A DNA stretch of 64,000 bases. Origin: Voacanga thouarsii (taxonomy: Eukaryota; Streptophyta; Magnoliopsida; Gentianales; Apocynaceae). Both the position numbers and the translations under genes were made by a program. Shown here in pieces: positions 34,250 through 47,700 of this stretch; position 1 is the stretch's first letter; every line of letters begins with the position of its first letter. Location of the stretch: the NCBI GenBank assembly GCA_026120185.1, contig JANUWF010002061.1, forward strand, positions 2,728,001 to 2,792,000, written 5' to 3'. The notes under the pieces were generated by a model. The model had not been told where the DNA came from, did no database searches, and worked only from the letters and a program-made list of their open reading frames with translations.

Positions 34250-36158
34250 ATCCGCAAGCTTCCAAAGTTGCAAAGAGCAATGCAAATGATGTTAGGGAAT
34301 AGTGACAGTTGCTCTAACAGTCTAGATTGAGTATTTTGGGTTCCTTCCTGCTTCAGGCGTTGGATTCGTTTGTTTGAGCAGCTACTTTTGGAAGTTAGTG
34401 GGACAAGGGACCTGTGGATATTTTCTGCTCGGATAATCTGAATTTGTGGTTACGGTGCATAGGGTATTCTGACTTGGCTTTCTTCCATTCGTCCGGCTGG
34501 TCCAGGTGGAGGCCAGGATCTCCGTTTTCAATTCACAAGAAGATTAGTACTCAGCCCATTCCATTTGGTATTCTATCATTTGGTAGTATCTCCATTTTTG
34601 TCTTGAGGATCAAAACCTTGATTTTCTAACTGCCGACTTAAGTACCTGAATTACTGGTCCAATTTACAAGTTAACACACGATCTACCCCGCCATTACCTC
34701 CTCCTAGTCTTATTCTTAGGACCTCCGCACATGGAATTAACATGTGGATCTCATCACAGGCCCTGCATCGCTGGTAGATCTGAGTTCAACTCCGGCCACA
34801 TAATCGTTACTTGAGCACAAGAACAGTGCTTTTGCAGATTTTGGCTACTGTCCAAAACACCCCATGTCCCCCCGGAAAAGGCATGCACAAAACAAGATGT
34901 GACAAAATGTACTAAAGAGCAGTAGGTTGGCAATCTATGCCAAGCCTTTACTGTAGCTGTCTTCCTCTTGAGCCATTGCTATTCGTGCAAGGCACTCGTC
35001 ATAGATTCCCAGATGGCGCCTATGCCGACAATAAATTATTACCAGTACTTACTATACTAGTACTTAAGAATGTAAACTGAGAATCCTAGGTACAGGCGAG
35101 TCCATTGATTTATACACAGCTGAATATAATACAGTGAATAAAATCAAAATAAAATTTTACGAATTCGTGAAGGGGCCCTCAAAAACTCGGTTTGCCGACA
35201 GTTTGACCACCGCAAAGTTAGTCGGTGCGGCGAAGTATGTGCTGAATCCCTTACCTTATCCGGGGCAAGTGGTAGGATGCTGTTACGACTGTTCCTTGTG
35301 GCTGTAGCACTAGTCAAAAACATGCAGGCTACTGATTAAAAGAATGGTGGTTCTCCAATTAGACGTCTGGCACCTCGATCTCTTTGGCCAAAGTCAATGA
35401 TCTAAGCTTCCGTGTTTGGAGGCCTGTAGGTCCAAATCTTGGCATTAAATGTCGTCACTGCGGCACTGCCCAAAGGTAACATAGTTTTTGAGATGGATGC
35501 AGCATTCATTATTAATTAATTAGAGTTACTGCATTGCGTCTTTGAAAGCTGATGGTTTACTTGGCGCTTTGGAGATTTCTTTCCACAGTTTGAAACTTGA
35601 AAGAAGTGATTTTGCTTCGCACTTGGGAGATTACTTTCCCTAATTCCTTTTTAATTTTTACCCTCTTCTAGTGAAGTATGAGATTGTCTTTCCTCCACCA
35701 TCTAGTATTCCTAATTCTATTTCTCTCTTAAGATAATTATCATCATCTTAATAGTAGATAATAATAAAATGAGTTACGATTATCATTTAAAATATATGAT
35801 TGATTAGGAATACAACATGTGAGGTATAATGTAACTCATTGATTTGGACTGGTAACGGATAAGGTCGAAAGTATGACAAGATTTATCATCAATTCATCAA
35901 AATTGGAAAGCTTTCTTTGCACAGAGGCAACATGGTTTCTTCTTGTTAGCCAAGATGCCCAAAGTGTGGAACCCAGCAATGCCCTCTAACCAAACTCACA
36001 ATCCCAATCAGACGGCTACTCATCCCACAGTAGGTAAGCCGTTTGCCTGCCATCTTCATCCCTGAGAACCTGCTTAACGTGTAACCAATGTCATCCAAGC
36101 CCGAGATGACCACCGACACCTATCGTACCAACAAAGATCTATCACGTGTCATCAGTTG

Positions 36159-36265
36159 AATCAGACGGTCCAAAATAAAAATTTATCCCTAGCAGAGAAT
36201 ACATATCATATCATATAATCAATTAAGTCTGACGGTCCAGATAAAATTTATCATTAGCACAGAAC
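36159..36265. repeat. Duplicated promoter block upstream of the MFS transporter
   Basis: TCAGACGGTCCAAAATAAAA...TTTATCCCTAGCAGAGAA at 36159-36200 is repeated as GTCTGACGGTCCAGATAAAA..TTTATCATTAGCACAGAA at 36226-36265. The repeat lies 20-125 bases upstream of the TATA box, so it may be a doubled cis-element. The duplication is seen; the role is inferred. Confidence 0.65.
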
Positions 36266-36284
36266 AACCGCGTCTATTTGTTGG

Positions 36285-36292
36285 TATAAATA
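36285..36292 (+). promoter_or_regulatory. TATA box of the MFS transporter gene
   Basis: TATAAATA in a GC-containing context, 196 bases upstream of the start codon. This would put transcription start near 36320 and leave a 5' UTR of about 170 bases. Confidence 0.55.
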
Positions 36293-36487
36293 CTCTTGTC
36301 CATGAAAGCAATTAGATACACATTCTACTCTGTGCGCGTAGTACCATATGCATATGCTCTTCCGGTACTCTTCTCCCTCTCCCACTCCCCGTGTGTGACT
36401 GAGTGTGAGCGTGTATAATATATAATCTGGCTAGGGCAGAGATCTTCCAGATTTGCAGTGCGAGTTTCTGATCTGATAGTTAGGAAA

Positions 36488-39400
36488 ATGGAGTTGTTCT
36501 ATTATCTGGCATTTGGAGGACTAGCTGCTGTGGTGGCAGTTTTGGAGCTGAGTAAGAACAACAAGGATCGCATCGTCACTTCTCAGCCTTTCAATTCCTT
36601 CAAGAACAATTACCTTCTTGTTTACTCGCTCATGATGGGTAGGAATCAGATCTAGCCTTTTAGAATTAATTACACTCTGCATCACGTGCATTGTAACGCA
36701 GTATACGTTAAATTGCTAGATTGTTGTTTAGTTTTCCAGTTGAACTGCTGATCTGGTTCGTTCAATTGATTGTTATCGGATTTGGCTTGTTTTGCTATTG
36801 GATCTGTGTATTTAAGAGTGATTTCGTTTTGAATAATCCTTTCATGTTTGAGTTAGAACTTGGAGAGCCGGATCTGGATCTTTGTTCTGTTATCTGAATT
36901 CTTGTAATTCCATTTGATTAACATTGTGAGAGAACGGAAGAAGGTGAATTGTATGCATTAGATCTTCATATTATGCAACTTGAAATGATTTCTTTTGTAT
37001 ATGCTTAAAGTTCTGTAATTGCGACGATGGTTGTGAGAAATTTTCTTCAACTTGTATCAAAACCGCATCCTCTTCGGCATTTTACTTATCTCCACTGGTG
37101 TCCGTGATAGAGAATAGAGATTTGTGTTTATCCTAACATCAAATCACTGGCAATATAGGTTTATGTTCATCCACCTAAATGTTGTTGCAGTTGGTGGCTG
37201 GTGCTTGTTCAAAATATTTCAAACGCATAGATATTCTATGGTATTTATAAAAAAGATATTTCCAATTCCTATTCTTTTCAGTGATCCATTGTTTTGCAGA
37301 TGAGAATGCCACATGTGAATTTGAATCCCTCTTCTTTTCAAAAGTAGCTGATTGAGAAACTCACACTAAGGTCATTTGTAGAGTTGCTAAACAGTTTAGA
37401 TATTCATGAGGATGGGACCGTGGAGGTGCAAATTATTTTCTAAATATTTTATTTGCTTTATCCGTTACCTGCATTACATTTGAACTTGTCTTCTTCCTAC
37501 TGTTTTGCTATTCTTTAACAGTGTAAAGATAGAGTATCATTTTTCTTTCTAATGGTAACCTTCATGCGGCAATAGCTGGCGACTGGTTGCAGGGCCCATA
37601 TGTGTACTACCTTTACACTGTGTATGGCTTTGGGAAGGGGGACATTGGACAGCTCTTTATTGCTGGATTTGGATCGTCCATGTTGTTTGGAACAATTGTT
37701 GGATCTCTGGCTGACAAACAGTGAGGCTCCCTTCTCCCTTTTCTGCTGCCATAGCCTTTTGTTATCATACTAGTTGTCTCATTTAAATATTTAATAAAAT
37801 TTCAGGGGACGGAAGAGAGCATGTGTGACTTACTGTATCACTTACATACTCAGCTGCATCACTAAGCATTCCCCTCAGTACAAAATTTTGATGTTGGGGC
37901 GTGTTTTAGGTGGAATTGCCACTTCCCTACTTTTCTCAGCATTTGAGTCTTGGCTTGTGGCAGAACACTTCAAGGTGTGAATTTGTGATACAGCCGACTG
38001 AGACATTCTTATTTAATTGTTTATAAATTGTGCATTAGTTTTCAGTATTTGATAAGTTAGTGATGCATAAATGAATCCCAAACTAGAATCATATATCTTG
38101 ATTTAACCTTTTCTGTTTAGAATGATTTTCCCATGAATATATGATAAATGGATTTTGAATCCATTTCTAGTATATAAAAGATTTTCAGTATATGGCCTTT
38201 TTCTGTGTTGCCTGACATCACAGATGACATTTTATTTGGTCATATTGACTCATCAAAATTCTGTTACTGGGCCTTTATGGCGTAGTGCCTCCTACATTCA
38301 GAGAAATATGTCACATGACCTTGTTTTCTTAATGATTTCGAATAACCAAATACTGTCTGTATCTTCAATTTCTCTCTTATACTTGGGTTCAAATAATGCA
38401 TTACTTAACAAAATATTTCCTCTTACTTACATGTTCTTCCAAATAAGGGACTCCTGGGTAAACCTTTTACTGTATAAAGTTAAATTTATATTACTTTCTT
38501 CTCCAAGTGCCCTCCATCACTTCCTCATCCAATCCTCACCTTGTCCAATCAAATGGTTGTGAAAATGTATTTGTATTCTTATTTATTTTTTTTTTTAAGG
38601 TTCCAATCTCTGTGAGGGCTGTGAAACTAAGTTATTGTTTGAGTTTCGTTGATGCATCTAAAGCATCAATAAACACAAAATAACAGCTAGAACCTTATGG
38701 AAGTTACCTCACATGTACTGATTGGTCATGATATGTTGTGCAGAGGGGTTTTGATCAGCAATGGCTTTCTTTAACTTTCTCAAAGGCAATATTTCTTGGC
38801 AATGGCCTTGTTGCAATCCTTGCTGGATTGTTTGGAAATCTTCTGGTTGATACCCTAAGTCTTGGGCCTGTATCACCCTTTGATGCTGCTGCCTGCTTTC
38901 TTGCAATTGGAATGGCTATTATAATGTCATCGTGGACGGAGAACTATGGAGACCCTTCAGAGAGCAAGGACTTGCTTACTCAGTTCAAGAATGCTGCTGT
39001 AGCAATTGCTTCAGGTGGGTAAATTACCAATTTGTCCACAAAAAACTATTCCTGGCATCATAAAGGTATAGGATAATTTCACTTGGAGTTGCTGGTGAAT
39101 CCTTGATGTTACCATCTCAGAATATTTTACCCTTTTTGTTGATCAAGAATTTAACAGTGTATACAAGAAAAAGTTCTTATTTTCAATTTTCAGAACACAT
39201 AAAGGAAATGCAAAAAATTACTCGATAATAACCGGTCTTCTCATCCACAGTTAGTATATATTATTCCGGGTGGTGGCAAGAGTCTTGTATTCTCTTGATC
39301 CCAATATGTTCATATTCTTTTAAGTGATAATTTCTTTGTTTTTTTGGTTTAGATGAGAAGATAGCATTGCTGGGTGCAATACAGTCCCTATTTGAAGGTT

Positions 39401-40593
39401 CGATGTACACTTTTGTGTTTCTGTGGACTCCTGCTCTGAGTCCAAACAATGAAGAAATTCCCCATGGTTTTATTTTTGCCACGTTCATGTTGGCTTCGAT
39501 GCTAGGGAGCTCTATTGCATCTCGCCTTTTGGCACGCAACTCACCCAAAGTCGAGAGCTATATGCAGATTATATTTATTATATCTTCTGCTTCTCTTCTG
39601 CTACCTATTATTACCAGTGTATGTTCTGCAGCCTATTTGTTTTATTCTTTTGGCATTTTCTTTGTCAAGGTGGTGGTCTTTGACTCTTGTCTCTCTTTGC
39701 AGTTCTTGGTAGCTCCTTCAAAAGTAGGGGGTGGAGGTATCACGTTTGCTGGTTGTCTCCAAGTTCTTGGTTTCTGTACCTTTGAGTCTTGTGTGGGTAT
39801 CTTCTGGCCATCCATCATGAAGATGAGATCTCAATACATTCCCGAGGAGGCTAGGAGCACCATTATGAATTTCTTCCGCATCCCTCTCAACATCTTTGTG
39901 TGCATTGTGCTCTATAATGTAGGTTACATATCTTTCAATTCTTTTTGGTTTCAGTTATGCTTTACATTCTGAGTAGGCTCAAGATAACTTGCCTTGGACC
40001 CAATTGAATTGACATATTTGGTATCTAGGCCTGACAGTTCAAGCATCTTGCACCGCATAATAATGTCAATTTCACCCAATTCTTATATTATGCTATTGCA
40101 TCTTAACTTCTGGTCTCTTAATTTTCTCCGCCTGCATGCTGAAACTTAACATTTCCTACATCTGTTGCAAAAACAGCTAATGAATTGGGTATGCTGTATG
40201 TGCAAGTATTATTATCTTAATGATAAATTGTTACTTCTGGTATTTGAAGGTGGATGCATTCCCCATCACTGTAATGTTCGGTATGTGCTCGATTTTCCTC
40301 TTTATGGCATCTGTCCTGCAGAGACGGCTTGCTGTAATTGCAGATAAGCCAAGTAAGTGTGATATCCCCAAATCCTTAAATGTGCTATGGTGCCACAATG
40401 CATTTTAAGTTTCCATGCAAGTTACTTAACACGTGAAAGAGAATTAGCCAGAGTTTTGATCCATATTGGTCATTGCCTTATGTTTGTTAAATAGCTGCCT
40501 TATTCTCATGTTTTGAATGTTTATTCAGAGACAGAAGATTGGACAGTAATGAAAGAAAAAGACACAGAGGCCGAGCCATTGAATGTTCCTTGA
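36488..40593 (+). CDS. Major facilitator transporter, MFSD5 / MoT2-type (predicted molybdate-anion transporter), eight exons
   Basis: Exons: 36488-36638, 37576-37720, 37806-37974, 38744-39014, 39353-39618, 39703-39918, 40250-40352, 40529-40593; 1386 nt, 461 residues, the usual length of plant members. All junctions are GT-AG and in phase. Hydrophobic segments run throughout, as in a 12-helix MFS protein. Recognisable stretches: GDWLQGPYVYYLYTVYGFGK, GSLADKQGRKRACVTYC (the MFS loop 2-3 motif), ILMLGRVLGGIATSLLFSAF, ESWLVAEHF, WTENYGDPSESKDL, PKVESYMQIIF, FWPSIMKMRSQYIPEEARST and NFFRIPLNIFVCIVLYN. Known: the MFS_5 family includes human MFSD5 and Chlamydomonas MoT2 (molybdate uptake); plant members such as At4g27720 are less studied, so the substrate is inferred. 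The gene is intact. The last introns are short (84 bases between exons 5 and 6). Confidence 0.93.
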
Positions 40594-41438
40594 TGCTGAT
40601 AATTTAGGCTCGCTAAAGTTTTTTGAGGTTGCACACAACCAGGTTACCTACTTAATACACCATAATCCACCCAAGGCCTGATAGCTGGGCATTCCTTTGA
40701 TCCAGTAGTGACTGCTCAGAGACCATGCCAAAAGTAGATAACTGCCTGGCTAGTGCAGAAGAGGGTTGCAGAAAAGCTGGATACTGGATTTGTTAGTCTT
40801 TGTTCATAATTATAATGCAAACGCAAAGCATTAACATCTACAGATATCTCAGCCATTGCCGTTAGTATATCTATTTTAAATTTGTTATTTGGTCTCAGGT
40901 TAAGATCCTGCTTAGGCCTTAATTTTGTATTTGATACTTATTTCATTATATTTGACCATTTCTGTTTCATCGGAAGTGAAATGTTATTATTCATTCTCCG
41001 TTTCCAGCCCTTCCAAAAACAAGGAAAAGAAAAGAAAAAAATCTTTATAACATCTTGTATTACATAGTTTTCCTTTAGCGTTAAATGAATTTAGCTAGTT
41101 GAAGCTTCGGAAAGTGCTTACCTTCATCTAGGCTTTGGCAATGGTTGTTAAGAATGGCATTAAGCAAGCTTGCTGTAGTCGTTTACCTTTTGTAATGGGA
41201 AAAAATGCAGCTGAATAGAAAAAGGTTGGGCCAAAAAATGTTTTTATCCGTTAACGAATCTGTACGGTGGAATCTTAATGGTAATGGTTTTGTTTGGAAG
41301 AAATATATATCTCGAAAAGCTTGTTAGTGACAGCTCAAGGGATGGGAAACGTGCTCTACGAGAACAATGTAAAGATCCAAAACAATTGCATAAAAGGATA
41401 AATGGTTTTGCATATATTTGTAAAGAGATGTTATATTA
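40594..41438. other. 3' region of the MFS gene, no other gene seen
   Basis: Presumed 3' UTR and intergenic DNA between two convergent genes. No coding signal beyond short frames. Confidence 0.5.
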
Positions 41439-41722
41439 CTCTATCCGTCTCACTAATATTGATAGTGATTGATTTGACTCGATATTTTATATAAAAATAA
41501 AAATTATAATATAATAATATAATATAATATAATAAAAATAAAAAATATATAAATTTCATAATATTTTATATCAAATCTAAAAATATAAATATAATATATG
41601 TAGAATATATTAATTATTTTATAATAAAATATATAATAAAAATTTTCTTTTTAAAAAAAATATCAAAATTTTTGAAACCGTCTAAAATAATAAATAAGTT
41701 AATTTTAATAGGACGAAAGGAG
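41439..41722. mobile_element. Stowaway-like MITE (copy 2 of the 223-500 family), next to the F-box gene
   Basis: Left end CTCTATCCGTCTCACTAATA, right end inverted (TTTTAATAGGACGAAAGGAG), with TA borders at 41437-41438 and 41723-41724. The AT-rich interior (TCATAATATTTTATATCAAA, TCTAAAAATATAAATATAAT) matches copy 1 closely. It ends 70 bases beyond the F-box stop codon, so it probably contributes to that gene's 3' UTR or poly(A) region. Confidence 0.8.
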
Positions 41723-41792
41723 TACAACATATAAATCATACAAATCGTACTGCAAAGTGGAAACACGGCAAAGATTAAGCATGCCCATGAAA

Positions 41793-43884
41793 CTATCTAC
41801 AGATTCGACTTCGCTTTGCACGTATGGAGGCTGCTTCCATGTCACCAATGAAGAAAAGGATCTTGTCCAAAATACCTGAACAAGGTTCATCACCACCTGA
41901 ACAATCATCTCTATCATCAGCTGCAACCGAGGGATCGATTCCTCCTGTTTCAGGTCGTCTTCTACCCAAATGCCTTTGAATCGCACCCTGATGGACAAGG
42001 TAATAATCATCTCCTTCTCTTATGATCTTCAGGCCCCTAGGAGTATAAGCATTTGCACACTAAAATAAGAATAGGGTCTTGAATTCCTCATGCCACAGTT
42101 CAAAGCTTTAAACCTTAAAACCTATAAGTGGTTTCAAAATGGGCGTGGATATTTTGGCTCAAAAATCACAAAAGTTTCTCTTTTAGTGGATTTGGAATAC
42201 GTAGAGAGCCCCGAGCCTACTGGTCTTCTTGCTTAATTAGTACAAGATTTTCGTTCTCCCAATATAGGGTAAGAACATCTGATATTCCAATCAGCGCTCT
42301 ATATGCTAAGGCACTATGCTTTCTCACAGTACAAAGAGTGATCTATACATTTCTGCTTCGTCTTGCTTGAATGGAGAAAAGTCACAAAGTGATAGAAATT
42401 AGTAGAAACAAAAAGCACATGCACACAGATTTGGATACTGCATCATAGGTGTTAAAATTTTTCTAATCAGTTCAGGATCAACCGACATATAGTGTAGTTT
42501 TAAGTGTGTAACCTATGCAACAAAACTCAGGCATTTCATATATGGCAAAGAAAATAAATAAACTCCTCTATGTTTCAACTTACAATCCAACACGATCACA
42601 TCGGTCTTGCACTATGTACATGTCTTTCCATGTCTTGGAGTCTGTGGGAGCATAGAATGTGGCACGATCAGTTCCCCATCTTTCTTTAAACAGGTTAGAC
42701 CATAACATATTCTCTGAGGTTAAGTTTCTCCACTTCCTGCACACTTCATCAATAAAAAGGGCATTTCCAATGATTAAGGTTATACTTGTATAAGAATTGA
42801 ATTGAGATGAGTTTATTAAAATTTAATAAAATATTATTAAATGTGAGATAAACATGGGGCCTAATTATTAATGAAAAATAGAAAATATGATGTGTTATGA
42901 GTATATGACAATTCTTGAAAATTATTTAAATCAATATTATTTTAAAATAGAGTTTTAGTTTGAATTGGGAAGACTTTCTTCCCAAGTATAGTCTAATGGT
43001 TGGAAAAAGAACAGTACCGATGCAGAAACTTAATGCCAAATCCCGTTAAATCAGACTTCAGAGCAACAATGAAAGCTCAAAAATGATTTAGATTGAAAAC
43101 TGCCCCTTTCATATTGAAGGATTTTCTTCAGAAGCTGGTGCAAGATGAATTCAAGCTACTACCCCTCTCAATATCCAAGAACCAGGACTTCAGGAAGTAT
43201 TTATAATGTTAAAAGGAGCAGAATTCAAGTATAACTACACTACTAAACATCTTTTATCATATATTCAAAGTGATCCTCTGATTCAGAGTGTAACATAGTA
43301 ATTCCAGATTTCCCTAAGAAAATAGAGATGAAAACATCATTGGCTCCAATCTGTAAGTTCGGTTGCTTGCTGAATTAGAGGAGACAGAGATGTCTAATCC
43401 ACCTGCTGAAAGGGACTCGAATTCCGGACACCTACATACTGGCAGTATGGACTTACCGATAATTCATTTAATTTTGACATGGCATTTCGAGCTAGAAACC
43501 TTTAGGTGTTCAAAAATATCCACACTATCTAATCTCTCATCATCCAAGAGTTTTTCCAAATTATGAATGCATTCATCAATAGAAGTAACTGTCCCTCGCC
43601 CATAGAGACAACAAACATCACACACCAATTCTCATCAATTAGACAGAGGACAATTCAACAGCGAAAAATCATAGGCTGGAGTAGGGTAAGTAAATCACAA
43701 ATATGAACCTAACTTCATCATAAGGCAAGACACAATTGGAGCGGAGAAGCTCTGATAAGATCTTATGCAGAAAAGCAATAATTAGAGGTTTCTGTTAGCA
43801 CAGACCTGACTGAGCAGTCGCCAGATTTTGGTGATCCAACAAACAGAAAATCTTCAGACACACATCCGCAGGTAACCTCTCCAT
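41793..43884 (-). CDS. Short F-box protein (SCF ubiquitin-ligase adaptor candidate), three exons
   Basis: Minus-strand exons: 43806-43884, 42584-42743, 41793-42036; phases fit; 483 nt, 160 residues. The F-box is at the N-terminus: MERLPADVCLKIFCLLDHQN, then LATAQSVCRKWRNLTSENML and WSNLFKERWGTDRATFY. The rest (DYYLVHQGAIQRHLGRRRPE and an acidic DDRDDCSGGDE stretch) has no repeat or other domain I recognise. An in-frame TGA lies upstream of the ATG, supporting this start. Known: the F-box binds SKP1 in SCF ligases. The target is unknown, and the lack of LRR or Kelch repeats means it must recognise partners by its C-terminal half. Intron 1 is about 1.06 kb. A copia element lies about 380 bases upstream and a MITE just downstream. 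Confidence 0.85.
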
Positions 43885-44262
43885 CTTACAGTGCGTTCAG
43901 CAGTTCTTGCAACGCTTTCGATTTCGATGGCAGACCTTAGAGAGAGAGAGAGTAAATCAGATCATTGCATCAGGGAAAAAGAACTGAGCTTTTCGTCGGT
44001 TTGAAGTGACCTTTCTGTTCTCTTGCGAATCTGGTTAATACAAGTGGGTCTCATCACAGCATTCGTACTCTCTCGAATACAAAATAATGGTGTACTCGCC
44101 CCTCCATCTGCAAATTCAACGGGATGCATCATCCACGTGCGCTAAAGATTTAAAATATGAACGCGTGGCAGTTAAACATCCGACACATACGTGTCACAAT
44201 TTTACCGCCGAACTTGAAAATTAGTTCTGTATTCCTTTTTCCCCTGCAATATAATTAAATTT
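43885..44262. other. Upstream region of the F-box gene
   Basis: Promoter and 5' UTR of the minus-strand F-box gene. A GA-repeat is at 43940-43952. The last five bases (44258-44262, AATTT) are the left target-site copy of the copia insertion, so any promoter sequence further out has been displaced by 4.4 kb. Confidence 0.5.
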
Positions 44263-44599
44263 TGTTATAAAATTAGGATAGTGTTAGAATAAAATCTTCA
44301 CACTACATACTAATAAAACTCTAACTATTTTGCACAAGAATTTCTCTCTTTCTTTTCTCTCACAATTTTCTCTAATCTTTCTTTCACAAAATAATGGTGT
44401 ATTACAAGCTTAGAGAATAACTCTATTTATAGAGCTCTAATTAGTGGATTACATAATGGAATACATCATCTTCCACTAATCTTAATTAGTGGTGTCTCCA
44501 CTAAATGGTGGACATCCATAAAAATCTTCTAATAATTCACATAAATCCATAATTAGTGGAGCCTCCACTAATTAATAAAGATTTCAATAATTCATAATA
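44263..44599 (-). repeat. 3' LTR of the copia element
   Basis: 337 bases, matching 48301-48652 apart from scattered substitutions and a missing 15-base CTTTCACTAAT-type repeat unit. It is directly followed (plus strand) by the polypurine tract complement TTCCCCCTTGGA. Confidence 0.9.
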
Positions 44600-44724
44600 T
44601 TCCCCCTTGGATGTCCATCCATTACATAAATAATATGCCTCGTTAAAACCTTACTAGATAAAAACCCAGTGGGAAAAAAAATCTAGTGAAGGAAAAAGAG
44701 TACACTATTCTATATGTCTATTTA

Positions 44725-47700
44725 TTACTCCCCCTGATGAGATGATTCCTTTAAATCTTTAAACCGACGCATACCGATTTTATATCTCAACTTTTCAAAT
44801 GTTGCAGTCGATAAAGTCTTCGTGAAAATATCTGCGAGGTTATCATATGACCGAATTTGTAACACATCAATTTCACCTTTCTTCTGGAGTTCATGAGTAA
44901 AGAAGAATTTTGGTGAAATATGTTTTGTCCGATCTCCTTTAATATATCCTCCTCGTAATTGAGCTATGCAAGTTGTATTGTCTTCATAAAGAGGAGTTGG
45001 AATATCTTTGATTGATGATAATCCATAACTTTTTCGGATATAATGAATCATGGATCTTAGCCATACACATTCTCGACTTGCTTCATAAATAGCTATAATT
45101 TCAGCATGATTTGAAGAAGTAGTTGCTATAGATTGTTTCGTAGAACGCCATGATATAGCAGTATTTCCACATGTAAATAGATAACCCGTTTGAGAACGTG
45201 CTTTATGTGGATCAGATAAATAACCAAGATCTCGCATAACCTATCAATGTTGGATCTGGTTTTATTTGAATAAAATAATCCGAGATCAATTGTACCTTGA
45301 AGATATCGAAGGACTTGTTTAATTCCATTCCAATGTCGTCGTGTTGGTGAAGAACTAAATCTTGCTAATAAATTGACGACAAAAGCAATATCGAGTCGTG
45401 TATTATTAGCAAGATACATCAATGCACTAATTGTACTCGATATATGGTACTTCAGGACCAAGGAGTTCTTCATCATTTTCTTGAGGTCGGAAAGGATCTT
45501 TATCCACATTTAATGATCGGACGATCATTGGAATACTCAATGGATGTGCTTTGTCCATGTAAAATATTTTTAGCACTTTTGCTTGTATATGTTGATTGAT
45601 GAATAAATGTTCCACTCTCCGGATGTTCAATTTGTAAACCAAGGCAAAATTTGATTTTACCAAAATCCTTGATTTCGAATTCTCTTTTAAATAATCAATT
45701 GTTTCTTGGAGCTCTTCGGAGTTCCAATAAGATTAATATCATCAACATATATAGCTAATATCACAAATTTAGAACCAAATTTCTTAATAAAAACACATGG
45801 ACATACCTAGTCATTTTTAAATCCCGCTTTCAATAAATATTCACTAAGACGTATGAACCACATGCGCCCGGATTGCTTCGAGCCATATAATGATTTCGCA
45901 ACTTGATGAAGTAATTTTCACGAGGATAATGTTTATATGCTTCGGGCATATGAAATCCTTCGGGATTTTCATGTAAACATCATTTTCTAAATTTCCATAC
46001 AAGTAAGCGAGTGACAACATCTAATAGGCGCATATCTATCTTTTCATGTACTACCAAACTGATAATATATCGGAGTGTAATAGCATCAACAACAGGAGAA
46101 TAAGTTTCATCATAATCAATACTGGTCTTTGTGAAAAACCTTGGGCTACTAATCGCGCTTTATATCGAACGATTTCACTCTTTTCATTGTGCTTTCGCAC
46201 AAATATTCATTTGTAGCCAATAGGTTTTACACCTTACGGTGTTCGGACTGCAGTCCGAAGACTTCACGTTTTGTCGGTGCATTTAACTCCGATTGAATCG
46301 CATCTTTCCATTGCGACCAATCTTTTCTATGCCGACATTCATCAATCGATATTGGTTCAGGATCATCATTATCCTGTGTAACATCAAGAGATATATTGTA
46401 TGCAAATATATTATCAATAACGAGTTTCTATCCGATTCCAACTTCTACCGGAAGTGGTATAATTGATAGAAATTTCGAGTGTTATTTTCATCAACTTCCG
46501 GTTCTTTGTCACCAGTTCTCTCTTGGTCTTTATCATTCTTTTCTTCAATATGATCTTCCGGATCATTTAATCATCTTTTCTTTCGAGGATTTTTATCTTT
46601 AGAACCAAGAGGTCGGCCACGCTTACGGCGTGTTTTTGACTCAATGACTATAGGTATAATATTTTGTTCTACTGGAACTTCAATTCGAATAGGAGCATTT
46701 ATAGGTTGGAATATGTGATTTTGTAACTCTTCCGGAGTCAACAAAAGCGTCCGGCATTTGATTTGCAATGCTTTGCAAATGAATTATCTTTTGAACTTCA
46801 AGTTCACATGCGCTTGTGCGCGGATCAAGATAATTTAATGATGTTGTCCAAGCAAGATCCTTTTTATCTCTGTTTTGGTTCTCCCCTAATTTAGGGAATA
46901 ATGATTCATCAAAATGACAATCGACAAATCTTGTCGTGAATACATCTCCTGTCGGGGGTTCAACATACCCGATAATAGAGGGAGAATCATATCCAACTTA
47001 TATCTCATTTCTTCTTTGAGGACCCATCTTTGTACGTTGGTTTGGTGCAATTGGAATATATACAATACACCCAAAAATTCTTAAATGAGCAATATTTGGT
47101 TCTGACCCAAAAGCCAATTGCAAATGAGAGAATTTATGATAACTAGCTGGTCTTATACGTACAAGTGTTGCAGACATGTAGAATAGCATGTCTCCGAGCG
47201 AGATGTTGGAAGATTTGTTTTAATTAATAATGGTCTAGCAATTAATTGTAATCGTTTAATCAAAGATTCAACAAGATCATTTTGTGTGTGAACATGAGCT
47301 ACAGGATGTTCAACATTAATCCCAATTGACATGCAATATGCATCAAAAGCATGTGATGAAAATTCACCAGCATTATCCAAACGGATATTTTTAATGTGAT
47401 AGTCCGGAAATTGTGCTCGTAATTTAATTATTTGAGCAAGTAATCTCGCAAACGCCAGGTTGGAGTAGATAATAAACATACATGTGACCATCGGGATGAT
47501 GCATCAATTAAGACCATAAAATATTTGAACGGTCCACATGGTGGATCAATAGGTTCACAAATATCTCCGTGAATCCGTTCGAGAAATGTAGGACTTTCAG
47601 CTCCTACTTTTACTGGTGATAGTTTAACAATTAATTTTCATAGGGAACATGTAGTACATGCGAATTTTTCTGATGTTAATATCCTTTTATTTTTTAAAGG

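Larger units (their letters stand above)
34286..36487. other. Shared upstream region of the divergent rhodanese and MFS genes
   Basis: About 2.2 kb between two divergently transcribed genes. No gene is supported. A partly repeated block (36159-36265) and a TATA box (36285-36292) belong to the right-hand gene. A CACGTG G-box core is at about 36145. A 28-codon open stretch on the minus strand near 34935-35020 is bordered by a possible acceptor but stands alone. Confidence 0.5.

Noticed and set aside
34935..35025. 28-codon minus-strand open stretch after a TAG acceptor-like site
   Set aside because: It reads plausibly as protein but has no partner exons upstream and no family I can name; frames this short are common by chance.
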